Assembly: GCA_948844705.1 (NCBI GenBank)
Contig: CAQNVT010000113.1
Span: 1 to 5,356 of the forward strand
Length of the DNA: 5,356 nucleotides
Source: an uncultured Dorea sp.
Lineage (GTDB): Bacteria > Bacillota > Clostridia > Lachnospirales > Lachnospiraceae
Reading direction: 5' to 3'
A program made the position numbers and the translations under genes. The notes below the pieces were generated by a model. That model made no database searches, was not told where the DNA came from, and worked only from the letters and a program-made list of their open reading frames with translations. Shown here one piece after another: positions 1 to 5,356 of this stretch; positions within the stretch are counted from its first letter, which is position 1; each line of letters begins with the position of its first letter.

Positions 1-132
1 ATCGCAGAAAACCGAAAGGCCGCCGGGCTGACGCAGAAAGATTTGGCGGCGCGGCTGCATGTAACGGACAAAGCGGTAAGCAAGTGGGAGCGGAAAATGA
101 CAGCGAGAAGGCGCTCATGCTTGAAGCGGTAA
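1..132 (+). pseudogene. XRE/Cro-type HTH regulator, N-terminal fragment joined to argS DNA
   Basis: Frame 1 is open from the window edge to a TAA at 130-132. Its first ~31 residues (IAENRKAAGLTQKDLAARL, then HVTDKAVSKWER) are a classic XRE/Cro-family DNA-binding helix-turn-helix. The LTQKDLA helix and the VTDKAVSKWE recognition helix are both intact. The true start should lie about ten codons before base 1. After KWER (base ~93) the frame yields a short unrelated basic tail (KMTARRRSCLKR) and stops, because the DNA has switched to argS sequence read in another frame. The rest of the HTH domain and any C-terminal domain are missing. The family is clear; the target genes are unknown. A truncated protein of this kind is unlikely to be a working repressor, and the piece may be an assembly artefact. 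Confidence 0.72.
84..104 (+). other. Junction between HTH-gene and argS sequence
   Basis: Frame 1 matches an XRE helix-turn-helix up to KWER (bases 82-93). Frame 3 matches ArgS from about AENDSEKAL (base 90 onward). The two homologies meet within GAGCGGAAAATGAC and are out of frame with each other. The overlap of a few bases shared by both readings is consistent with a microhomology-mediated join, but equally with misassembly. No insertion-sequence end or target duplication is visible. Confidence 0.6.
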
Positions 133-351
133 AATATAATGAGGTGATGGAGACGGCGTATGAGGAGCTTGCACCGCATAAGATCTGCGCCTATATTTAC
201 GATCTTGCAAATGCATTTAACCGGTTCTATCACGAGACGAAGATTCTTTCTGAGGAAGATGAGGAGACGAAAAAGAGCTACATCGCGCTTCTGATCCTTA
301 TAAAGGAAATTCTGGAATCCTGCATCGATGTGCTTGGCTTTGAAGCGCCGG

Positions 352-357
352 AAAGGA
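352..357 (+). promoter_or_regulatory. Ribosome binding site of alaX inside the argS 3' end
   Basis: AAAGGA sits eight bases before the ATG at 366 and lies within the last argS codons. This supports the 366 start and suggests that translation of alaX is coupled to ribosomes finishing argS. Confidence 0.6.
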
Positions 358-365
358 TGTAGGCC

Positions 366-1517
366 ATGACGGAGAAGTTATATTATCTGGACAGCCATAT
401 GAAGGAATTTGATGCGGAGGTGCTTTCATGCGAGCCGGCGGAAAAGGGATATAAGGTGGTACTTGACAGGACTGCTTTTTTCCCGGAGGGAGGCGGACAG
501 TATGCGGACACCGGAATGCTGGGGGATGCTTATGTAAGCGACGTGCAGGAAAAGGCCGGGGGGATCTTTCACATGACGGATAAGCCCCTGCCTGCGGGTG
601 AGACCGTGCATGGAAGGATCGACTGGGAGAAGCGGTTTGAGAGTATGCAGCAGCATACGGGAGAGCATATTATCTCAGGGCTTGTGCATGAAAGATTCGG
701 CTATAATAATGTGGGATTTCATCTGGGTGCGGATTACTGTACTATGGATTTTGACGGCCCTGTCACAAAAGAGGCATTAAGGGAGATCGAGCTTGAGGCA
801 AACCGCATCGTCTATCAGAATCTGGATATTGAAGTGCTCTATCCGTCTAAGGAAGAGCTTAAAGGTATGGAGTACAGAAGCAAGATCGAGATCGAGGGCC
901 AGGTCCGGATCGTAAATATTCCGGGCGTGGATACCTGTGCCTGCTGTGCGCCCCATGTGAAAAAGACAGGGGAGATCGGAAATGTCAAGCTTGTGAATAT
1001 GGTAAATTATAAAGGCGGAGAGAGGATCTACATGCTCTGCGGCTTCCGTGCGCTTGCCGATCACAGGGAAAAGGAGGAGAGCGCAAGGGCAATTTCGGCT
1101 CTGCTCTGCGCAAAAGAAGGAGAGATCGCGGAGGCGGTAAGGCATCTGAAGGAGGAGCAGCTATCCCTGAAAGGAAAGGCAGCAGAGCTTCAGCAAAAGC
1201 TGCTTTCCTACCGTGCAGAGGAGATCGATGTATCCGGCGGTGTAACTGCAGTGTTCGATAAGGAGCTTTCCGGAAATGGACCGAGAGAGCTGATGAACCT
1301 GCTTTTAAAGCGGGGGGCCTGCATCTGTGCGGTGTTTGCCGGGACGGATGCGGAGGGCTACCGGTATGTGATCGGAAGCCATACGGAGGATGTGCGCCCT
1401 CTGTGTAAGCGGTTAAACGAAGCCTTCGGCGGCCGCGGCGGCGGAAAGCCGGAGATGGTGCAGGGCTCCCTTGCCGGGGCGGAGGAAGAGATTCGTAAGC
1501 AGATTTTTTTCATGTAA
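366..1517 (+). CDS. alaX: Alanyl-tRNA editing hydrolase, long AlaX type (AlaX-L)
   Basis: This 383-residue protein is a free-standing homologue of the AlaRS editing domain. Known AlaX proteins deacylate tRNA-Ala mischarged with serine or glycine in the cytoplasm, preventing mistranslation. Visible features, in order: FFPEGGGQ (38-45), typical of the AlaRS/AlaX beta-barrel; the zinc motif HTGEH (HxxxH, H97 and H101); the second zinc motif C193-x3-H197 in CACCAPH; a charged helical, probably coiled-coil stretch at about 235-285; and a C-terminal DHHA1-like domain with GGRGGGKPE (355-363). All four expected metal ligands are present, so it should be active. The length fits the long form carrying the C-terminal DHHA1 region. 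It begins three bases after the argS stop, consistent with a tRNA-charging and proofreading operon. Substrate choice (Ser versus Gly) cannot be read from the sequence. The family call is very secure. Confidence 0.95.
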   Translation: MTEKLYYLDSHMKEFDAEVLSCEPAEKGYKVVLDRTAFFPEGGGQYADTGMLGDAYVSDVQEKAGGIFHMTDKPLPAGETVHGRIDWEKRFESMQQHTGEHIISGLVHERFGYNNVGFHLGADYCTMDFDGPVTKEALREIELEANRIVYQNLDIEVLYPSKEELKGMEYRSKIEIEGQVRIVNIPGVDTCACCAPHVKKTGEIGNVKLVNMVNYKGGERIYMLCGFRALADHREKEESARAISALLCAKEGEIAEAVRHLKEEQLSLKGKAAELQQKLLSYRAEEIDVSGGVTAVFDKELSGNGPRELMNLLLKRGACICAVFAGTDAEGYRYVIGSHTEDVRPLCKRLNEAFGGRGGGKPEMVQGSLAGAEEEIRKQIFFM

Positions 1518-1530
1518 AAAGCCTTTTTAC
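1514..1530 (+). repeat. Short AT-rich inverted repeat at the alaX stop
   Basis: GTAAAAA-GCC-TTTTTAC forms a perfect seven-pair stem with a three-base loop, overlapping the alaX TAA. The stem is almost entirely A:T and no T-run follows it, so it is at best a weak terminator or mRNA 3'-end structure. It marks the boundary between the GC-rich alaX and the AT-rich downstream gene. Confidence 0.4.
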
Positions 1531-1559
1531 GAATTACTATATATGGAAATATAGAAAGC

Positions 1560-1568
1560 AGAAGGTGG
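1560..1568 (+). promoter_or_regulatory. Ribosome binding site that decides the ATPase start
   Basis: AGAAGGTGG ends five bases before the TTG at 1574, good Shine-Dalgarno spacing for that codon. The alternative GTG at 1565 lies inside this motif and has only weak purine sequence upstream, so the TTG start is preferred. Confidence 0.6.
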
Positions 1569-1573
1569 TACAA

Positions 1574-3142
1574 TTGGGAAAAACATTTAATACTACGGGA
1601 ATATGTTTGCCGGATAAACATTACATGGTGGATATACAGGGAAAGCTTGACCAGATCATACCGATGGTTGATGAAGGAAAATATTTCTGTATCAATCGGG
1701 CGCGGCAATATGGAAAATCAACGACACTCAGGGCGCTCGCAAACGCATTGACAGGTAAATATATTGTATTTGCCTTAAGCTTTCAGAGAATGAGTACTGC
1801 AAAATTTAAGGACGAGGATACATTTTGCAGGGCATTTATTGACCGGATAAAACGGACGGCGGATGTGACAAGGATAGAAGGGGTGTGTCAGGAATATTTG
1901 CAAAAGCTTAGCAATAGGGCGTCTGATTATACTCACAGTCTGGATCTGACAGATATGTTTGATATTCTCAGCGATATGTGCGCATATTCGGCGCGTCCGG
2001 TTGTACTGATCATAGATGAAGTAGACAGTGCCTGCAATAATCAGATTTTCCTGGATTTTCTGGGACAGCTGCGAGATTTGTATTTAAACCGGACAGTTGA
2101 AGCGACTTTTCAGTCGGTAATTCTTGCAGGTGTATATGATGTGAAAAATTTAAAGCGTAAAATCCGAACAGATGAGGAGCACCGATATAACAGTCCGTGG
2201 AATATTGCCGCAGATTTTGACGTTGATATGCATTTTTCGCGGAAAGAGATAGCAGGGATGCTGTCTGAATATGAAAAAGAACATCAGACAGGAATGAATG
2301 TTACTGTGATTAGCGGGCTCTTGTCTGATTATACAGATGGGTATCCTTATATGGTGTCTGAACTGTGCAGGCTGATGGATGAACAGGATGCGGGAGAACC
2401 TGCATGGACCGCCGAAGGATTCCGCAGTGCAGTGCGGATACTGCTGCGGGAGCCGAATACATTGTTTGATGATATGGTGAAAAAGCTGGAAGATGTGCCG
2501 GAGCTGAAAGAAGAGATCAGTCAGATTTTGTTCCGCGGGGCGAAATATACTTTTGAGATAAATAATCCGGTTATTAATCTTGGAGTAATGTTTGGATTTC
2601 TAAAGGATTTTAATCATACAGTTGCAGTATCTAACCGGATTTTTGAGATGAAATTATATAATCTTCTTTTATCAGAGGATGAGAATAAGTCTGAGACAGA
2701 GTTTTCCGGACAAAAAAATCAGTTTATTCATCATGGGATGCTGCAGATGGACGCTGTAATGAGGAAATTTTTTGAGTATTTTGAGGAGATATGTCAAAAT
2801 AGTTCAGAAAAATTTATCGAAAATGAAGGTCGACGAATATTTTTGATGTATTTGCGTCCAATTATTAATGGTACAGGTAATTATTATGTGGAGGCACAGA
2901 CAAGGGAACGGACAAGAACGGATGTGATTGTAGATTTTAAGGGACAAAGATTTGTTATTGAGATGAAGCTGTGGTATGGCAAATCCTATCATGAAAGAGG
3001 AAAGAAGCAATTGTTTGAATATCTGGATTATTATGGACTGGACAGAGGTTATTTGCTCAGCTTTAATTTTAATAAAAATAAGAAAACAGGTATTCAGAAT
3101 ATAAAATATGAGAATAAGTGGATTATGGAAATTATTGTATAA
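1574..3142 (+). CDS. AAA-like P-loop ATPase with C-terminal PD-(D/E)XK nuclease-like domain
   Basis: The protein is 522 residues from TTG 1574; a GTG at 1565 would add three (numbering here uses that longer form). The N-terminus has the TFNTTG..LPDKHYMV lead-in and a non-canonical P-loop, NRARQYGKSTT (44-54), which keeps GKS but lacks the first Walker A glycine. Walker B is VVLIIDE (146-152). SVILAGVYDVKNLKRKIR (184-201) probably covers the sensor strand, followed by a helical lid and winged-helix-like region to about 370. The C-terminal ~120 residues fit a PD-(D/E)XK fold: E421, D453 in RTDVIVDF, E466-M-K468, and Q482 in KQLFEYLDYY. This resembles the AAA-like plus PDDEXK_9 (DUF1703-type) proteins common in gut Firmicutes and Bacteroidetes. 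Their function is not established, though the motifs predict ATP-dependent nucleic-acid cleavage. The second half is strikingly AT-rich (11 G/C in the 60 bases 3061-3120), suggesting horizontal transfer. No partner gene is adjacent. Confidence 0.85.
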   Translation: MGKTFNTTGICLPDKHYMVDIQGKLDQIIPMVDEGKYFCINRARQYGKSTTLRALANALTGKYIVFALSFQRMSTAKFKDEDTFCRAFIDRIKRTADVTRIEGVCQEYLQKLSNRASDYTHSLDLTDMFDILSDMCAYSARPVVLIIDEVDSACNNQIFLDFLGQLRDLYLNRTVEATFQSVILAGVYDVKNLKRKIRTDEEHRYNSPWNIAADFDVDMHFSRKEIAGMLSEYEKEHQTGMNVTVISGLLSDYTDGYPYMVSELCRLMDEQDAGEPAWTAEGFRSAVRILLREPNTLFDDMVKKLEDVPELKEEISQILFRGAKYTFEINNPVINLGVMFGFLKDFNHTVAVSNRIFEMKLYNLLLSEDENKSETEFSGQKNQFIHHGMLQMDAVMRKFFEYFEEICQNSSEKFIENEGRRIFLMYLRPIINGTGNYYVEAQTRERTRTDVIVDFKGQRFVIEMKLWYGKSYHERGKKQLFEYLDYYGLDRGYLLSFNFNKNKKTGIQNIKYENKWIMEIIV

Positions 3143-3152
3143 ATAAGCTGGC

Positions 3153-3158
3153 AGGAGG
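3153..3158 (+). promoter_or_regulatory. Ribosome binding site of the DUF1461 gene
   Basis: A perfect AGGAGG (within GCAGGAGGGA) lies four bases before the ATG at 3163. It rules out the in-frame ATG at 3118, which would overlap the end of the ATPase gene and place this Shine-Dalgarno inside the coding sequence. Confidence 0.75.
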
Positions 3159-3162
3159 GAAT

Positions 3163-3876
3163 ATGAAAAAATTAAAAACAGCATTCGCGGTACTGGCGAT
3201 GTTTTTTGTCATAACGGCGGCGCTTCTTTCAAGCTTTCAGATCGCAATTTACGGGGATCCGCAGTATGGCTTTTACGAGTCCCTGTATAAAAAATACCGT
3301 GTGACAGAGGATCTTAACATGGAGCTTTCGGATGTTATGAAAGTGACGGATTATATGATGGACTATCTGATCGGAAAAGAGGACGAGCTCTCCATCGTGA
3401 CAGACGTGGACGGGAAAGAGCAGGATTTCTTTAACGAACAGGACCGCCTCCATATGGCAGATGTAAGAAATCTTTTTCTGGGAGGGCTAAGGTTTAGGAC
3501 CGTACTTGCTGTGCTGGCTGCTGTTCTGTTCATCGGACTGGCGGTTTCCGAAAGGGATAAGGTACGCCCGCTTCTTACAAAGGCTTATTCGTGGGCGCTG
3601 GGAGTATTTTTAGCAGTCATCGTATTTCTGGGGATCGCCTTTGCCGTGGATTTTACGGCGTGCTTCCGCATTTTTCACGAGATCTTTTTTACCAATGACC
3701 TGTGGCTTTTTGACCCGGCGACCGATTACATGATCCGTATGCTGCCGGAAGGCTTTTTCTCGGATATGGTGATCCGGATTGTATTGATCTTTCTCGGATT
3801 CCTTCTTGGAATCTGGCTTATCTTCCGGGCGTGGAGGTTCATTTCGGAAAGGAAGCAGAAGGGAAATACAAATTAA
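3163..3876 (+). CDS. TIGR01906/DUF1461 family integral membrane protein
   Basis: This 237-residue protein starts MKKLKTAF. It has four hydrophobic segments at about 6-28, 112-128, 144-163 and 203-222. The first could be an uncleaved signal anchor. The 30-110 loop is probably outside the membrane and carries family-typical stretches: YGFYESLYKKY (35-45), MMDYLIGKEDEL (65-76) and FFNEQDRLHMADVRNLF (89-105). A second signature, FHEIFFTNDLWLFDP (171-185), followed by PEGFF, lies between segments 3 and 4. These match the TIGR01906 (DUF1461) family of Firmicute membrane proteins, which has no assigned biochemical function. The length is normal and no key region is missing. The gene follows the ATPase by 20 bases, so the two may be cotranscribed, but its GC-richer composition resembles alaX and purL rather than the ATPase. 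It therefore probably belongs to the resident chromosome. Confidence 0.85.
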   Translation: MKKLKTAFAVLAMFFVITAALLSSFQIAIYGDPQYGFYESLYKKYRVTEDLNMELSDVMKVTDYMMDYLIGKEDELSIVTDVDGKEQDFFNEQDRLHMADVRNLFLGGLRFRTVLAVLAAVLFIGLAVSERDKVRPLLTKAYSWALGVFLAVIVFLGIAFAVDFTACFRIFHEIFFTNDLWLFDPATDYMIRMLPEGFFSDMVIRIVLIFLGFLLGIWLIFRAWRFISERKQKGNTN

Positions 3877-3877
3877 T

Positions 3878-3906
3878 TTTATTTATAGCCGATAATGTGT
3901 TACAAT
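3878..3906 (+). promoter_or_regulatory. Predicted extended -10 promoter for purL
   Basis: TG-T-TACAAT (3898-3906) matches an extended -10 element, with TACAAT differing from TATAAT at one base. A poor -35 candidate, TTTATT (3878-3883), lies 17 bases upstream, so the TG extension would carry the activity. Transcription would start near 3913, leaving a leader of about 30 bases. That is too short for a purine riboswitch, and none is visible. Confidence 0.5.
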
Positions 3907-3915
3907 AAATTTATT
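3904..3915. repeat. 12-base AT palindrome overlapping the purL -10 region
   Basis: AATAAATTTATT is a perfect 12-base palindrome that overlaps the last bases of the predicted -10 and covers the expected transcription start. Its position would suit an operator, but a pure A/T palindrome in an AT-rich spacer can arise by chance, and it does not resemble a PurR box known to me. Confidence 0.3.
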
Positions 3916-3929
3916 ATAGATTCTTTCAT

Positions 3930-3935
3930 GGAGGA
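3930..3935 (+). promoter_or_regulatory. Ribosome binding site of purL
   Basis: GGAGGA lies six bases before the ATG at 3942, a near-ideal Shine-Dalgarno that fixes the purL start. Confidence 0.7.
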
Positions 3936-3941
3936 AAGCTT

Positions 3942-5356
3942 ATGAGTAATGTAAGACGAGTGTATGTAGAAAAGAAGGACGGCTTTGGAGTACAGGCACA
4001 GGACTTAGAGCATGAGATCAGCAGCTATCTTGGCATTAAGGATGTGGCAGGCGTGCGTGTACTGATCCGTTACGATGTGGAAAATGTCTCTGATGAGACA
4101 TTTGAAAAGGCGTGCAATGGAATATTTTCCGAGCCTCCGGTAGATGTTCTGTATTATGAGGAGTTTCCCGTAACCCAGGGCTCCCGTGTGTTTTCCGTGG
4201 AATTTCTTCCGGGGCAGTTTGATCAGCGTGCGGATTCGGCCGTTCAGTGTATACAGTTTATCAAGGAGGACGAGCAGCCGGTGATCCGGACAGCGACGAC
4301 CTACGTGATCCTGGGAGAGAACGGCCCTGTTTCAGACGAAGAGTTTGAGGCAGTGAAGGCGCACTGTATCAATCCGGTGGATTCAAGGGAAACCGGTATG
4401 GAGAAGCCGGATACACTTGTGGAGGAATTTCCGGAGCCGGAGGATGTGATTATATTTGACGGCTTCCAGGATATGGAGGAGGGAAGACTGAAGGAGCTTT
4501 ATGCTTCTCTGGGACTTGCCATGACCTTTAAGGATTTCCTTCATATTCAGAATTATTTCCGGACAGAGGAGCACAGGGATCCGTCTATGACGGAGATCCG
4601 TGTATTAGATACATACTGGTCTGATCATTGCCGCCATACGACGTTTTCTACCGAGCTTACAGACGTGACCTTTGGAGAAGGGGATTACAGAGCGCCGATC
4701 GAGGATACCTACAAGCAGTATCTTTCCGATCACAGCGAAATATTTAAGGGCAGGGAGGACAAGTTTGTATGTCTGATGGATCTGGCTCTCATGGCGATGC
4801 GCAAGCTTAAAAAGGAAGGGAAGCTTGCGGACCAGGAGGAATCCGATGAGATCAATGCCTGCAGTATCGTTGTACCGGTAACGGTAGACGGTATAGAAGA
4901 GGAGTGGCTTGTTAATTTTAAAAATGAGACACATAATCATCCGACAGAGATCGAGCCCTTCGGAGGTGCGGCAACCTGTCTCGGCGGTGCGATCCGCGAT
5001 CCGCTTTCGGGACGTACCTATGTATATCAGGCAATGCGTGTGACAGGCGCGGCAGATCCTACGGTATCCGTAAAGGATACGATGCGCGGAAAGCTTCCGC
5101 AGAAGAAGCTGGTGCGTGAGGCGGCTCACGGCTACAGCTCCTACGGAAACCAGATCGGGCTTGCGACGGGAACAGTTAGGGAGATCTATCATCCGAACTA
5201 TGTTGCAAAGCGTATGGAGATCGGAGCGGTATTGGGCGCGGCTCCGAGGCGTGCGGTTATCCGCGAGACGTCGGATCCGGGCGATATCATTATTCTCCTT
5301 GGCGGACGTACCGGGCGCGACGGCTGCGGCGGAGCGACAGGCTCCTCCAAGGTACA
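3942..5356 (+). CDS. purL: Phosphoribosylformylglycinamidine synthase, single-chain type, 5' part
   Basis: The frame opens at ATG 3942 (MSNVRRVYVEKKDGF) and is still open after 471 codons at the window edge. FGAM synthase makes formylglycinamidine ribonucleotide from FGAR, glutamine and ATP, a middle step of de novo purine synthesis in the cytoplasm. The first ~150 residues form a PurS-like N-terminal domain, followed by a linker, and then the first AIRS-like half-domain. Motifs seen: DTYWSDHCRHTTF (223-235), NETHNHPTEIEPFGGAATC (328-346), HGYSSYGNQIG (396-406) and GGRTGRDGCGGATGSS (454-469). The N-terminal fusion indicates the large form of about 1,250 residues used by many Clostridia, not the split PurS/PurQ/PurL set. 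The second synthase half and the C-terminal glutaminase should follow beyond the window. It has its own promoter-like sequence, so it is probably not part of the upstream operon. Confidence 0.95.
   Translation, partial: MSNVRRVYVEKKDGFGVQAQDLEHEISSYLGIKDVAGVRVLIRYDVENVSDETFEKACNGIFSEPPVDVLYYEEFPVTQGSRVFSVEFLPGQFDQRADSAVQCIQFIKEDEQPVIRTATTYVILGENGPVSDEEFEAVKAHCINPVDSRETGMEKPDTLVEEFPEPEDVIIFDGFQDMEEGRLKELYASLGLAMTFKDFLHIQNYFRTEEHRDPSMTEIRVLDTYWSDHCRHTTFSTELTDVTFGEGDYRAPIEDTYKQYLSDHSEIFKGREDKFVCLMDLALMAMRKLKKEGKLADQEESDEINACSIVVPVTVDGIEEEWLVNFKNETHNHPTEIEPFGGAATCLGGAIRDPLSGRTYVYQAMRVTGAADPTVSVKDTMRGKLPQKKLVREAAHGYSSYGNQIGLATGTVREIYHPNYVAKRMEIGAVLGAAPRRAVIRETSDPGDIIILLGGRTGRDGCGGATGSSKV

Larger units (their letters stand above)
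84..362 (+). pseudogene. argS: Arginyl-tRNA synthetase, C-terminal fragment (DALR anticodon-binding domain)
   Basis: The frame encodes ALMLEAVKYNEV, then HKICAYIYDLANAFNRFY, and ends in GFEAPERM. This is the end of the DALR helical-bundle anticodon-binding domain of class I arginyl-tRNA synthetase, including the near-universal P-E-R-M C-terminus. Full ArgS is usually about 550-600 residues and charges tRNA-Arg with arginine; only about the last 88 residues are here. The catalytic Rossmann domain with its HIGH-like motif is absent. Upstream the frame stays open but reads through the XRE gene in a different frame, so the GTG at 84 is only the first in-frame start-like codon and has no good ribosome binding site. 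argS is essential, so either an intact copy exists elsewhere or the join at ~84-100 is not real. The stop lies three bases before alaX, typical of an operon. Confidence 0.8.

Noticed and set aside
777..1145. 122-codon reverse-strand open frame (and smaller ones at 426-668, 1358-1708 and 2804-3184)
   Set aside because: These are shadows of alaX and the ATPase gene, with no family resemblance. The 2804-3184 frame looks hydrophobic only because it is the complement of AT-rich coding DNA.
1514..1530. Rho-independent terminator after alaX
   Set aside because: The stem is almost all A:T with a three-base loop and no T-run after it, so it is too weak to call a terminator.
1565..1573. GTG at 1565 as the ATPase start
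   Set aside because: It lies inside the AGAAGGTGG Shine-Dalgarno motif. The TTG at 1574 has correct spacing, and the conserved family N-terminus (KTFNTTG) follows directly.
1518..1573. Promoter for the ATPase gene
   Set aside because: TACTAT and TATATA stretches near 1535-1545 resemble a -10, but no matching -35 exists at 16-18 bases and the spacer is AT-rich, so matches are expected by chance.
3118..3162. In-frame ATG at 3118 as the DUF1461 start
   Set aside because: It would overlap the ATPase gene and add a non-hydrophobic leader containing a perfect AGGAGG. ATG 3163 gives the typical MKK-plus-membrane-helix start.
3877..3941. Purine riboswitch upstream of purL
   Set aside because: The whole spacer is 65 bases, contains a likely promoter, and shows no paired-stem architecture.
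4605..5192. 195-codon reverse-strand open frame
   Set aside because: It lies entirely within purL, whose protein motifs are unmistakable. The reverse translation shows no recognisable domain and no ribosome binding site argument.
1..5356. CRISPR array, tRNA or rRNA gene, insertion sequence
   Set aside because: No regularly spaced repeats, tRNA-like cloverleaf, transposase or terminal inverted repeats were seen on either strand.

Overview
The window looks like chromosomal DNA from an anaerobic, gut-type Firmicute, most likely a Lachnospiraceae member. The evidence is the protein families and their sequence flavour (ArgS C-terminus, long AlaX, a TIGR01906/DUF1461 membrane protein, single-chain PurL), strong AGGAGG-type ribosome binding sites, and moderately GC-rich coding DNA. 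This is judged by eye; no database search was run. All genes lie on the + strand.

Layout. Bases 1-132 hold the N-terminal part of an XRE/Cro-type helix-turn-helix regulator. It breaks off at about base 90 and runs out of frame into the last ~88 residues of arginyl-tRNA synthetase (argS, ending at 362). Neither piece is a complete gene, so this is either a deletion or recombination scar or a chimeric assembly join. Three bases after the argS stop begins a complete alaX-type alanyl-tRNA editing hydrolase (366-1517). A 56-base spacer follows, then a large gene (1574-3142) for an AAA-like P-loop ATPase with a C-terminal PD-(D/E)XK nuclease-like domain. Much of this gene is far more AT-rich than its neighbours, so it looks acquired. 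Twenty bases later comes a four-helix TIGR01906/DUF1461 membrane protein (3163-3876). A 65-base intergenic region with a plausible extended -10 promoter leads into purL (from 3942), which runs off the window end after 471 codons.

How the genes relate. argS and alaX are both translation genes and appear translationally coupled. purL is a purine biosynthesis gene with its own promoter. The DUF1461 protein has no known role. The ATPase-nuclease is the accessory element and the best candidate for an uncharacterised activity such as defence, toxin or DNA transactions, but it stands alone with no recognisable partner gene. No RNA gene, CRISPR array, insertion sequence or riboswitch was seen.
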